DNA of 64,000 nt from Ctenosaura bakeri (taxonomy: Eukaryota; Chordata; Lepidosauria; Squamata; Iguanidae). The stretch covers positions 372,001-436,000 of the forward strand of contig CAOLHI010002136.1 of NCBI GenBank assembly GCA_948474755.1. Reading direction: 5' to 3'. The stretch's first letter is position 1, and each line of letters starts with the position of its first letter. The notes below the pieces were generated by a model. It saw nothing but the letters and a program-made list of their open reading frames with translations, did not search any database and was not told the origin of the DNA. Position numbers and translations under genes: made by a program. Positions 21,013 through 33,243 of this stretch are shown here, one piece after another.

Positions 21013-23479
21013 TGATATGTTTAAGCCTGAGCTGGGCATAGTTTTTACTTTGTCCACTATATTTTCAGTGGAACAGGGATTGGATTGGGGCCCTGAGTCT
21101 TCCTTTCCCCTTCCTTTAAATTTGACGTGATGCCAAGATTCCCTTCATTAATGCTTACAGTTGAGTTGAAATGAGTCTAAATATTGTGACATTAAACATG
21201 AGTGTGCCTCTGGCTTCACAGACAGCAGGAACGAGCAGCTAGTACTGACTCTGTGATGACAATGCCTGCATCACACATGTGCCTTCAAACTGCTTCATCT
21301 GGTGATTGCTTTTGAGGTGTAGCCGTTGAAGCTTACATCTCTGCCATTGAGAAAAATGACATCAGCAGAGTAACAGAAGGATACTTTGGCTTCAAACAAC
21401 TACTTTGGCACCTGAGATTGTATTTTGAAGCTTTTTAACATACTAAGTATGACAGTCCTATAAATTGCTGTTTACAGATATTTAAAAGATAGGGTTCTTT
21501 TTAAAGTGCCATCCTTAAGTAATAAATTGGTACTATGTGAAATTCCCTTCAGGAAAAATTCATATTCTTTTCCTTTGCTATCAGCATATCATGTGTGTTG
21601 CTGCTGAACTCAAAGCACAGTCTGTTTCCCCCTTCTCCACTTTCCTTCAGACCAGGAACAATAACAAAGGTCAAATAATAACGTGTATGAAGTGCAGAGC
21701 AGATCATTCACCAGCCCAGCAATTCTTCATATGCCAGGTTGATGTATTTGGAATGGCCAGAGAGTAGCTGATCCCAGATTTATAAAAAATAGGCTGATGA
21801 ACAAAATTAATCTGGTAATCAAAGGTCAGTATAATACTGCTTCAGAATTAGGTGCTTGTAGTGGGCACATGTTACTAGGAAGTTCTCTTAATCCACCATA
21901 GCAATGGGGCTCCTGTAAGAGAACTTCCCAGTAGCTTATGTTCAGTGACTTTTTAAAATGGTGCTAACATCCCTCTGCCCCCAGCCTAACCCTTCAGCAT
22001 TTCTGGCACTTTCAGCCACCCAGTCTCCTGTGTCTCAAAAGAAAACACATCTCGGGTATCACATTAATCAGACTGGTATGAGATTATGGCTTGCAAATTG
22101 CTGTTTTTGGATACAGATGCCTTATCCATTTTAAACAACTTCAGCAGTTAAAGCATAATAATAGACAGTAGTGGTCCACATCTTCTGAAAGACAAGTAAA
22201 AAAACTATGTTTAGTAAAACAGATGGATATCCCAGAAGCAGGAAATTTAATATTATTAATGAAAACAGGTGGCATTATTAGAAATGTTTTCATGATATAC
22301 TACTTCATTTAGAACATACTATTTAAAAGCCCTGCTTGTGTCTTTTGTCACAGTATATCGCAAACTTTTTTCTAAGTGTGTTTGCAACTGTTATCTGTAG
22401 TAGTGGGAGAGGATCAAATTAACAACTTGGTTGGAGGAGGAGGAGGTGGTTATTCTTTTCCTGTTTGTAGGCAAAAGTGCAAAGGCACACCTTTCTACTT
22501 TTGTATAAGCAAGTGTGTAGGCTTCCTTGCTCAGCAAAACTTAAAATCAGCCACAGGCCATGTTATTACAGGCACCCACATCTTTAATATGGTTTTTGCA
22601 ATGACAGCAAAGACCATACTTTTAAGGGGTATGCCATTTGTGCTTGATTTGGTCTCCTGGATGTTTGTCCATTTGTCTTTAAGTGGTGCATTGTTAATAC
22701 AATGGCTTTTCTGAAGGATGATTTCATGTAAGTAAGAAAGCACACACATCCTGGGTTCAGTCTCAGGAATCTCCCAGGTTGGTCTCTGAAGCCCTGGATT
22801 GCAACTGCCTGTCAGCAGCGTCAAGGCTCCTAGATGGGCCAAAGGTATATCTTGCTACAAGGTAACTTCCTTTGGGGAAATCTCTGCCTTCCAATTTTCA
22901 GGTCTTTTAGCATATGGCATAATCATGACCATTCCTCTGTATCCTTTATCTGTTTCACAAGACTAATTATGCCTGAATCCATACAACATAAGATAGAGTT
23001 TTCAGGTATTCTAAAGCAGGTATTCTAAAGGTATTTCTTTGTCCTCAAGGAGAAACTGCTCCCACCACGTAGTAACTTTGCAACCCACTGACCCAAATGA
23101 TCATATAGGACTCATTATCATGAACAGATTAGGTGGTTCTAGAGATGAAAACAATGTTTCCAGTTATTCATTCCCAAGTCAAAAAATGGGTTGCCTAACA
23201 TTTGGGAACTCCAGAAAGAATAATTGAACAGTGGGAATTTTGTACAATTTTCTCCTGGAATTCAGTGTCCCCAAGTGGGGGAATTACTGTGTGATGAAAA
23301 ACTTTTTTGTTTAAAAAAAAAACCTGTTTCTGCACAGAAAATGAGCTTCCTGTGCAGAAAAATGTCCTGTGCAGAATACTTTTTTAATGCAAGAAAGCAT
23401 CTGGTTTTTTCTGCAGAATCATTCCTGTGCAACATTTTGGGACATTTCAGTACAAGGATAATAGTGTGGAGGAATATTA
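21013..23479. other. Intron, no recognised feature
   Basis: No repeat with clear ends and no exon-like frame was seen. A short duplication (AGGTATTCTAAA) lies near 23005-23030. Confidence 0.4.
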
Positions 23480-23649
23480 GACCTTTTTCACACTACACTC
23501 TCATAGTGCTATTATTCCACTTTCAACATCCTATGGAATCCTGGGGTTTGCAGTTTAGGGAGGCCCCTCCCTAAACCGCAAACCCCAGGATTCCATAGGA
23601 TGTTGAAAGTGGAATAATAGCACTATAATTGTGTAGTGCAGAAAGGCCC
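23480..23649. mobile_element. Palindromic Harbinger-like MITE (TTA duplication)
   Basis: A near-perfect foldback element of 170 bp. Each arm of about 80 bp contains TGCTATTATTCCACTTTCAA and CCTATGGAATCCTGGGGTTT, meeting at a GGAGGCCCCTCC centre. The ends are GACCTTTTTCACAC and a right end that reads GGGCCTTTCTGCAC on the other strand; TTA flanks both sides (23477-23479 and 23650-23652). One base of uncertainty at the right end. Confidence 0.88.
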
Positions 23650-23652
23650 TTA

Positions 23653-26055
23653 GTTTTCTCCCACAGCATGGGGGAAAAACCTAATTATTCATCCTTGCAT
23701 GTGACAAAAATTGTCAAGGAATTACATCCCTACTTTGTTTCCACACTATTCATGAATTAATAGTGCTGTTTTTGTCACCATACTGGTCAGTACCTTAGGC
23801 TGATGTCACTCATGTGCTCTGCTAGGATTGTAGAAAGAAATTGGCCCATCAGGAAGTGAAAAACTGTTTGTCTTATTGGATTGCTAGAAGAAGCAAAGTG
23901 TGAGGAATCAGTCTGCGGTTTGGAGTGTTCTGTGATGTTAAGTAATTTTCACTGCAACCACCCCTCTCTGTGGTTTGTTCAGGACATTATGTGCGTCCTA
24001 TCCCATTGTTTGAGGAACAACTCCGTGCACTGTGTTTGAGTGATTTACTGTTGCAGCAGTGGATTCTTAAAAGACTAGAATTTTAAAAAGAAAATGGGTG
24101 TGGTTTCTTCTTTGATTTCTGTAGACAAAAAGGGAGGAAAGTTAACATTCCAAACTTACATACTTGCATATCTTCCCATAGATTCCCTGTGAGGAACTAA
24201 TGAAAGGGAGAAGAGATCCATATTCTCTGTGGTTCAGGCCTGTTCTGCATTTGCCTCCCAAGGATGTTATACAATTGAACTAATGAATATCTAAAGCAAG
24301 TTGACCATAAAGAAATAGGTTCAGAATTGTTTTCCTTAAGGTTGCAACGGGAAAGAAGGTGGACTTTGGGCTTGCATTGGAGCTTGGTAATGGATCTCTA
24401 AAGTGGAGCTGGGCTAAAGCTTTCATGTATCCGTAGAGAAAATCTCATTATAATTTTTCAAGCCTGACCAGATTACATCACTTTCCCTCCCGTCTCACTC
24501 CCTGCCCACCCTGTCTATTCATTCTCACCCCTTGTTCTTCCAAAGACTTGTGCTTTGAGCCAACAGCTGCGTTAATGATGCGCACTGATCACTTCATTCC
24601 CCATTCACCCCCTCCACTGTCTTTGAAGTGTGCTCAGGTCTCAGGCTTCAGTTCAAAGGTCGCTTTGTTTATTTATGCAAAGCTGGTTCATCTGTGAAAT
24701 GGGGCTTCCAGGGCCCCCTGACATCAAAAGCTCCCAAACCAGCCATAGTGTGTCTGTGCAGGGATTGGCCTTCTTGCCATGTTACAAATGTGAACTTCTC
24801 CCTGGACCACAGAGAAGTGCAGGGGTTATGTTTTTAACTGAATGAACTGGGCTATTGTTTAGAGTCCTGATTAGAATCTATTGTAGCTGAAACCAAGTTG
24901 TTCACTGCTAGCTCAGAAAGTCAAGTGCAAATCATTTTGACCCCAAATCAGCAACAGCTTGTCAATGTGCATCTTCACATTTCTCAGAGCCAAATATTGT
25001 ACCCAAGCATGGCATTTTTCCTGTTATTTGGAGTAACCAGCAAATTGTCACTGAGGGATGGGAGACTCTTATGTGTGTGGGGAGGAGAGTTGAAGAGGCC
25101 CTAAAAGTTTCAAATAGAGCGTGTTTCTCTGAGCTCCATGCACAATCACATGTAGTTCTGGCCACTCTGCTTATTCATGTTGTCCAAGCTAGGAGGTCAC
25201 CAGGAGGTCAGCAGCACCAGATGGGTTCTGAGTGTCTTGTCCTGTCTTACAAATCCAGTCTGTCTCTGCCAGAGGATCTCACTGCCTGCTCCATTCCTGG
25301 CCCAGACAGCTGCTGCTGCAGTGAACACCACTGTACTCCTGGAGGGTCTCTGGGCTGCTTTAGGCCACTACTGTCTTCTTAAGGCATTGCAGTATTGATT
25401 TCTTGTTTCAGTGGATGCCTCTTTTAATTGGAGGATCCTTTCTGAAGGAAGTTTAATAAAGGACGTGGCCTTCCTTTTGTAGTCATCTCTATCTTGCCTA
25501 CCATGAATAAGGACATGAATAACTTAGTTCCTACTTTTCCACTAAAAGTAGGAAAGTTCCTGGCTGGCCAAAAAGGACCTCTGGCTTGACTTTATACAAT
25601 ATCTGAATTTCTGCTAAATCTGTCATTCATGGTTGACATAACCTTGGGATGCAGTCCAGTACCAAAGGATATGTGCATTCCAGTAAACAGATGCATTTCA
25701 GAAACAGAAAGAATTAAATTTTAAAAATAATCTCTTCCTTTTTTTTCCTGGCAAGTTCCAAAGGTCAGCATAGTGGAATGTTTGTTGTAATTTGGTTAAC
25801 TCTTCTTTGTGGAGAATAGTGACATAGCTGCAGGTAAAATTACAGAGTACAAACTTAGGAAATACATCGTGGACTTCAATACAAACATGCAAACAGAACA
25901 CCACAGCATCTAAATTGGGAGGAATATTAGAAAACAAGAAATGTTGCACGCATGACTGCAAAATCAGCATCAGTCATAACTGATATAAATAAAGGGCTTG
26001 ACTTCCCTATGACACTCAGATTAGTCATCTGCTCTCTTTGGTACTTTTCAGTTTC
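23653..26055. other. Intron without named repeats
   Basis: No transposon ends were recognised. The part at 24540-24700 has a dense set of transcription-factor-like words (CAGCTG, TTAATGA, TTTGTTTATTTATGCAAA, TTCAAAGGTC) and may be a conserved non-coding element, but conservation cannot be tested here. Confidence 0.35.
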
Positions 26056-26058
26056 TTG

Positions 26059-26908
26059 GGCCCTTTTCGCACCTTACCTTGATAACGCGACGAACTAGAG
26101 CCCTCACGATATTGCCAATATCGCAAGAGGCCCAGTAGAGAGCCCCTTGCAGTCTGCACATGGTAGGGCATTTGCGAGAGAGCACCAGTCCCTGCCTGGT
26201 GCCTTGTCTGCATGTCGGCATCCTGGGCCACACCCAGGTCCTGCCCTGTCCCCGCCCCACCACCCCGATTGGTCTGTGGTTTTTCTTTTTTATTGTTTTG
26301 TCAACTATCGTGTTAACGTTAGCACGATAGATCCTGCCAATGGGCTGTTTCATACTACGTTGGTAACGTGCTAATGTGCTAACAATAGAGCCGGGATTTT
26401 AAAAAAACACACACAGTCGGCCGGACCCCGGGGGCTGCTGTCGTCTCGAGTGTGAGTGGTGACGCAGCCCCGGGGTGGCCTCTTGCGGCGACGTGTCGTG
26501 CATCATCATCAAATCATCATCAAATTTTATTACGGCAAATAGCCAGCAAACATGTCGTGCAGTGTTCCCTGCTGCGATGGGGGCAGCGGCCGGCCTGCTG
26601 CTGGGCAGAGCGTCCCCTGGGAGCTGCGGCGTGAGGGACAGGCAGCAGGGACTGCCCATACCCCGCCCACTCTCGGGTCCTTACCGGAAGCACACCGGAC
26701 GACGACTCTGCAGGCCCTCTGGTCACGTGACTGATGCGTGAAAGGGAAGTTATTTTCACCTTTCAAGCGAAAATAAGAAAACGCGCTATCAGCACTATCC
26801 GTGGCTGTGACAACACCTGGTTCGCCAGAATGTCATGCGGTACGGCGGCTCGTGAAGGGAGGAGGGAGCGTGCCTAATACGCTTTAAAAACGCCATGCGA
26901 AAAGGGCC
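26059..26908. mobile_element. Large GC-rich Harbinger-like non-autonomous element (TTG duplication)
   Basis: The ends GGCCCTTTTCGCACC and, reverse-complemented from the right, GGCCCTTTTCGCATGG are terminal inverted repeats of the local MITE family. TTG flanks both sides (26056-26058 and 26909-26911). At 850 bp it is the largest member and is strikingly GC- and CpG-rich. The interior has overlapping short frames on both strands, none resembling a transposase, plus smaller palindromes such as CACGATATTGCCAATATCG. It is a mobile element, not a CpG-island promoter. Confidence 0.82.
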
Positions 26909-26911
26909 TTG

Positions 26912-27642
26912 CATTAATGCAGGCGTCTTATCTATGAGAGCAGTATGAGCTAAAGGAGGATAAAGCAAACAATGGCCAATAACCATGATAATTAAATGAA
27001 ACTTTAAAGTTCAGAGCAGAATGACTCTGGGAAACAGATGGTGAGAAAGACCCTGACAGGCTCACATCACCTTTCCTTCCTAATTTTATCTATTTTCCAA
27101 ATATTGTCCAGTATACATTGCTTTTTTCGCTTTTAAATGATCTTTTTGTTGTTTTTAATCCAGTGGAGGGTCTGACTTGAGGTTCTCCCTTGAGCTTGTA
27201 CATTTCTAAGAACATGTCAAACCTAAGTTTACTGACAAATAGCATAGTTTTAATACAATACAAGCTGTTGACATATTTCTCAATTAACAAATAAACCTTC
27301 TTTTTTGTTGTATCAGTGAGAGCAGGGCTTAAAAGGGTCTTCCATTAACCTCCTTTCTTTTAAGAATGATAAATGGTTTCACCTCTGTTTGTCTTGTAAA
27401 TGAATAACCATGTCTACATTTCATGTGTTCACTGAATGTAGTTTTACTGGTGACATACCTAAAAAAAAGCAAGGATTAAAGCACTTTAAAATGAATGAAA
27501 AACATCATTAGGCTTTTCTTCTTTGGGTATAATCAGAGATGAGATATATCTGGAGATAGGGAAATATTCCTATCAATTATGATTTGTCCTGTAGTGTAGT
27601 GAACTCAAGCTTAATATACTCTTGAGTATATCTGTTATTGCT
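26912..27642. other. Intron, no recognised feature
   Basis: AT-rich, unassigned. Confidence 0.4.
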
Positions 27643-27752
27643 ATGTAAGGTGCCATGGTAGTAATATATTCTTGCTGATTTCCTCCATGCTGAGGGATGA
27701 AACAGCATGGAGGAAATCAGCAAGAATAGATTACTACCATGGCACCTTACAT
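27643..27752. repeat. Near-perfect 50-bp hairpin with 10-nt loop
   Basis: Arms 27643-27692 and 27703-27752 are reverse complements at 49 of 50 positions (the single mismatch is in the TATATT/AATAGA stretch), separated by a 10-nt loop. Beyond the arms similarity stops abruptly. No duplication or transposon end is visible, so a fold-back template switch is as likely as a MITE. Such a stem could also form an RNA hairpin if transcribed within the FGFRL1 pre-mRNA. Confidence 0.9.
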
Positions 27753-29509
27753 ACTTAGGATTACACTATACATGAGAATTCCTTCACTCCCTAGGAAGCC
27801 ACAGAGTTCTCTACTTTGGTTGTGTTACCTACCTGATCTCTTGAAGTGACATTCCCAGTCGAATCCTTCCAACTGCCTGCTTGCATGATTTACTTCCGGG
27901 TGTGTGGATATAAGATTGCAAACTAAATTTGAAGACAGCATTGAATTTTTCATGTTCAAGAATAAGCAGTAGATGTAAATACAATACCCTGGAGGTCAAA
28001 TGTTACAAATACAATACAAAATGGGATACATTTTCTTGTTATAGGTGTTCTACCAGACTGGCTCAGTTCTTTGTAGGTGCTGGGATTCAGGAGACACAGT
28101 TCTCTTTTACCAGGGTAACCTACTGAACCTACTTGGGTGATTTTTATTTCCATGTTATTCCCTCCAACTACATGTGTTCATTGCTCCCACTATGAATATT
28201 TATGACTCTGCCAGCAAAACAACATGGAAACTTTGTTTCACAGAGAAATATTCTGCTGTTTAGTCTTTAAGTTCTGGGCATGTCAAGTAAATGACCTTGT
28301 TTTAATGTATAGACACAAAGAACATTAATTAAAAAGTTAATTTTACTGATGCCGCCCCCTTGTTTCTAAATGATAGCTCTTTTTGCGTCCCTACTTAATA
28401 TAACCCAGTATTTTTTAATTGTTGCAGTGATCATTTATTATGGTTGTTTCTTCATGTACGTATAAAAAAATGAATTACAAAATGAAAAACTTAAACTTGT
28501 CTTTTCTTCTGCCAATTTAAATCATTATTGTCTCACTACACCCTTGCTAGCCATTAAATAAATCCATCTGTATTGCGATGTAAATGGAGACCCTGAAAAC
28601 CCATGGAATCTACAGCAGCTTCTTTGCTCTTGTTGACTAAAGAAACAAATGACCCGTCATCACAGCAACCCCATCTGTTAAAATCTATTTTTTCCCCAGG
28701 ATAGGCTGATATGTTTTTCTCTTTCAATAAATTTTTTGCAAGCCCTGCTGCCCAGTAGTTACACTATTTCCTTTTTAAAAAATTCAGCCACACCTCCTCA
28801 AACTTTTGTTACAGGGGCGGGAAGTAAGTTTTCCTGAGTCTTATATGTAGGTCTAGAGTTTGAGGATTTGGCTGGATAATGAGAAGAGATGCATCTTCAA
28901 AGGATCTGGTGCATTCACAGCAATTTAGTTCACATGAAAGGCTTGGCAGACTGTCAAGTGTGGCTGAGAATGCCAATTAGTTGGTGTGCCTGAGTGGAGT
29001 TGGGGGGGGCTGGGCTCTGGTGGACATACTGTAACATGAGGCTTGAGACAAAGGAGGGGAGGCCAGTCACAGTGTACCAGGTTGTGTAGGATTAACTTCT
29101 AATTGACAAACCTTCTGTTAAAAATCTGCAGGGAAAGCCTGCGAGCCTCTAGCCTGGGATTCTAGAGAGATCTCTGGAAGATTTGGGGGCTTGGACCTAA
29201 ACTTTTAAAAACTTCATTTTCAGTCTTATTTTTATGTGTCATTTTGCTACTAACTTCCTGTAATAAATAGTTCCACATGTTTCCTGAATGGTTGCAAATA
29301 AATCTGTCTGATTTTACTTACGATTTGTGGTAACTTGGAGTGGTAAAACTGTAAGCAATTCCCAATTTTAAGGAGAAAAGCAGGTGAAACTTTGCTGCTA
29401 TACACTGGAAAGCAGAGCATCCCTTGAAATATTTACACTCAGCAAGATAGTGCAAATGTATATTTAACGCTAGCAGTTAATGCTTTGAGGAGCCTTTCTT
29501 CATAACAGC
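27753..29509. other. Intron, no recognised feature
   Basis: No exon-like frame with splice borders and no named repeat. Confidence 0.4.
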
Positions 29510-29650
29510 ATTGTTGAATGAGTCCTATGAGGTAAGTTAGGATGAAAGCAGTGATTGGCCATGATTCTCCTGAAATCTTTGGAGCTGAGTGAGGAACTGA
29601 AGCCAGATTTCCCATGTCTCCATCCAGTGCTTTAACCCCCACACAGCACT
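29510..29650 (-). mobile_element. MIR-like SINE fragment
   Basis: The minus strand has a decayed core (CCTTACTTCATAGG-type word near 29525) and a tRNA-like head region (AGCACTGGATGGAGA). Old and weak. Confidence 0.4.
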
Positions 29651-31109
29651 GCCTTCCAGACCCTTTTATTCTATTTCATGCATGTATTAATTTGTTCTTT
29701 TTGTAGGACTGGTTGCCTCTGCTGAGGACATGCTGTATCATGTGTTACAGCCACTGTATGTATAAAATGTCCCTTTGTAGGACCTGTCTAGCAATCAGAG
29801 TATGCTGGGATTTGTATTAAATTTCAGCATTGTGTATAGTATGGAAGCCAAACAGCCACAGCAAAACAGACAGTTTCATTTAATCACTCTCAACTAACAA
29901 CTCTGGCTGAAATATATAACTGTATTCAGATTGGTAACATCAGTTTTCATTTATTACATGCGGTTTTACGCTGTATCTGAGATCTGAAGCTCAGCACAGC
30001 CTGTTCATCTTTTACTTTCGCATACAGAACTCAGTACATTAAAGACAGAGCAGGATAACATATGCTGGCCCTACCTCTGACCACCCCCATCCCACTGACA
30101 TCAACCCTGAAGTTTCCCTGTTCAGTGGAAGGTCTGTAAAGGAGAACCTGTGCCCTTAGGGTTGTTGGAAGATAAGTTCTCCGTGCAGTTAAGAAACTTG
30201 CACAACCAGCATTCACGGTTACACGGACAGACTGCAGAGGCATAGCTGCAAGATGAGGGAAATGTGGCTAAGGGATTCTGGAAATTGTAGTCCAAAATTT
30301 TCCCAGGCTCCACATGACTATATGCAACTAAGGCTTCTCTTTATTGATGTCCTGACAAATATGTGGACGGTGAGGGTAGGGACAAAAGGCCAGCTGAGTC
30401 CACATGTAGAAGAAAGGCATGAGCAGGGTTTCACAGGACCAATCCTGGAATTGTTCATAAATGCCAACTTTGAATAGGTCGTTTTTAGACTGCTAGAGAA
30501 AAAACTATTTTCAGTGTATTTAGAGGCTTAGACTTCCAAGAGCTTTTGACAATTTCTTGATTTCATAAAATCTCTGTAGCTTTGCCACCTAGAAATTAGA
30601 GTTTATTTTCATTTAGTTGTTAAAACTGAGCACATTTTTATTATCACCAAAAAATGCTTTGGGATACCAAAATGTGAAATAGTGCCATAGACATTATGGA
30701 GGTCAGGTTTCCAAAGAAAGGGGGTGGGCCAGAAAGTTCCCATAGCTATAAAAGGAAGGTGAACTATCTACTTTCCCACTTGGGGACACCAGATACTGAG
30801 AGCCTATCCAGGTTAAATGCACAGTCTGTGAATGTATTAGCACTCTTACAACAAACACCAAGCACCCAACAAAAATGGCACTTCCTGACTTCTTTGTAGG
30901 AAGCAATGACAGCCAAGTAGCACAGAGGTCTTTTTCTCTACAGTTTTTTCACATACATGCTTTTCAGTCCAGTCTTTATTTCAGAACTGTCTAATTTAAA
31001 AATACAGTGGCTCCACTGAAGAGGTAAAGAATAGGCAAACAGGACTTTGTGTGTATCTGCACACTCACGTGAGCGTGTGTCTGCATATGCCTGGGTATCT
31101 TATACATCA
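29651..31109. other. Intron, no recognised feature
   Basis: Unassigned sequence. Confidence 0.4.
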
Positions 31110-31250
31110 TTCCCCATTCCCCCACTTTATCCTCTCATTAGTCCTGTGAGATAGGTTAACCTAAGAAGTGGCGTCTAGTCCAAAGTCACCTAGTGCACTT
31201 CATGGGTACGTCTGAGTTTCTCCAGTCCTATTCCAGTCACTGCGTCAACC
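31110..31250 (-). mobile_element. MIR-like SINE fragment
   Basis: The plus strand shows TCCTGTGAGATAGGTTAACCT and CCAAAGTCACCTAGTGCACT, the antisense form of a MIR-like SINE core. Confidence 0.5.
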
Positions 31251-31882
31251 TTGAAGTTGTGGTTAGAGCACATTTCTTTCATTCCAGATACTGTTTAGGT
31301 GATGTATTAACATTCATGCCTATCCCTCTCCTTTCCTCCTTGTCACAGCCTCCCCAAACAGCTTTATTTTGACCCTTCCTTGGTATAAATAAGCAAGAGT
31401 TTGTAGTAAGGTACTGTGTAATTTTCAAAATAAACAAAATACATTTCTACTTCCTGGATTTTTCTGGAAGCTGTGAAGTGTTGCCTCCAGCATGACTGAT
31501 TCCCAGAAGTCTCTGTTGCTTTTTCAGCTATAATTTTGATTTATGCCATCATTTGCAAGGAGTGTAAAACAGTTCCATCTCCTCCTTGGGAACATCAGCC
31601 CATAAACATAAACAAAGAGGCCTTGGTTCTCTATTAATGGAAGGCTTAATTAATGTCCCATCATATTAGTAGCCAACTGAAAAACTAAAAAAACAAAACA
31701 AAAAACCCCCAGGAAAGAAACTAAACTGGGGAGGCAGCAAAATATATTCACTGTGCTGGAATGGAATGAACTCTGCATTCCAAAGGCAGCAGCACAGCCT
31801 TAGCAAAGCCTTCAGCTTGCATCCTGGCCCAAACACTACCATGTTTTAAACAGTCTTTCTTTCTTTCTTTTTTTCTTTGCAG

Positions 31883-31963
31883 ATGATGCCAGCTCAGGAA
31901 GGGAGAGTTTAGCAGCTGAAGGTCCCAACAGTGAATCAGAAGATCATTCTGGAAAGCTGTGGG
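31883..31963 (+). CDS. FGFRL1: FGFRL1 exon: acidic-box linker between Ig1 and Ig2
   Basis: An 81-nt exon is bounded by a long pyrimidine tract with TTTGCAG and by GGTAAGC. It enters with two bases completing a codon and leaves with one, so both junctions are phase 1. It encodes DDASSGRESLAAEGPNSE and then SEDHSGKLW, which aligns with the FGFRL1 linker that starts DD and ends W before ARPRFTQP. The acidic and serine-rich composition fits the acid box between Ig1 and Ig2 seen in FGF receptors. Because it is symmetrical, skipping it would keep the reading frame. The pyrimidine tract is partly a TTTC microsatellite, which could affect splicing strength. FGFRL1 is a single-pass membrane protein that binds FGFs and heparin but has no kinase domain. 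Confidence 0.92.
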
Positions 31964-33051
31964 GTAAGCAAAGATTAATAATATTTTACCAGCTTTGCCA
32001 CTGTGGAAGGGTAAAAAGGCAGAATATAGCTCTAGGTAACCAGAATGTCAACCAGCAGGACTTCATTGCTTACTTATCTTGTCAAATATTCTTGTGACCA
32101 TTCAGGTGGCCAATCCAGCATTTGTTATGCCTTCATTGAGTCTATTTAAAGTGATTCTTATATCATACCCACTCACCATATCTTCACCCTCATATTTCAA
32201 TATTTTTATGTCAATCTGAATATTTATGATTTTGTGCCTTCTGTGCCAAAAAAATAAATAAATCCATATTCTTCTGAATTTTAAAACCGTTACCACCAGT
32301 TTGCCATCATTTCCATATGCATGGAAGGAAGGAGGAATATGCACAACTGTTGAACTTTTGAAACATCTTTAAAGTTTGCTTTGACACAGGACAATAATGA
32401 AGAAAGCACATAGGTCTAAGTATCTCCAGGTCATTTACTTTTCCTGAAGAAAGTGGATTTACTCCAGCTGGTTTTGCACATGTCTGAGAACTATCACACC
32501 ACATATCCCACTCATAATCTTCAAAAACCAACCTTAGTATGCTATGGCTTGTCCCATGGGCATCTTTTTGAAACAGAATGGTTCACTGACCTGCCATGTT
32601 CAGTGCTTTCTAATGTCTGTGTTTGCTGTTAGTGTTCCCTTAGCAACATTTGATTTAAACAAATACATTGATTTTAACATGTCCAGCCATAGTGTAAGTA
32701 AAAGCAGGCAAGGACTGGTTTGTTGTTACACATATAGAAATGTAAAAATGTTACTGTGGACTAGAAAAACGAATACTTTCTTTTTTCCTTGCCTGATGTC
32801 TTGCCTACATGTTACCTATACACAGGGACCTAACAATTAGTTATCAAATCTATGTGGTACGCCATGTTAACACACAGCATCCCTTTTGTAGGTTTTTTTT
32901 TTTTTTGGCTTTATACAAGCCTAACCTTATAAAATGAACAGAACTCTTACATCATGCCTCTTATAACTGTTTAAGCACTTTAACATGCCACAGTCTTTCT
33001 TTTATCCTTGTTAACTAGTTAAGCCCATTTGATAGTTACCTCTGCGTTCTA
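31964..33051. other. FGFRL1 intron, 5' part
   Basis: This starts the 15.8-kb intron (31964-47785) between the acidic-box and Ig2 exons. No other exon candidate was seen. Confidence 0.5.
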
Positions 33052-33243
33052 TTGCTGTTGTGTGCCTTCCAGTCATTTCTGACTTACCCAACCCTAAGGT
33101 GAACTTATCACAGGGTTTTCCAGGGTTGAGAGTGTGTGATGTGCCCAAGGTCACTCAGTGAGTTTTCATGGCCAAGTGGGGAGTTGAACCCTGGTGTCCA
33201 AGATCATAGTTCAGTATTCAAACCACTACACCACATTGGCTCT
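33052..33243 (-). mobile_element. Sauria-type SINE, full length
   Basis: Read on the minus strand: tRNA-like head with GTGGTGTAGTGGTTTGAA (A box) and GGGTTCAACTCCCC (B box), then CTTGGCCATGAAAACTCACT, a core with CTTGGGCACATCACACACTC, and the BovB-like tail CTGGAAGGCACACAACAGC. The best preserved minus-strand copy here. Confidence 0.88.

Noticed and set aside
26059..26908. CpG-rich block as a promoter island
   Set aside because: It has exact transposon termini and a 3-bp duplication, and no transcript start or exon is nearby.
1..31882. FGFRL1 signal-peptide and Ig1 exons
   Set aside because: No phase-1 exon with an Ig1-like cysteine pair was found, so these exons are presumed to lie upstream of the window.
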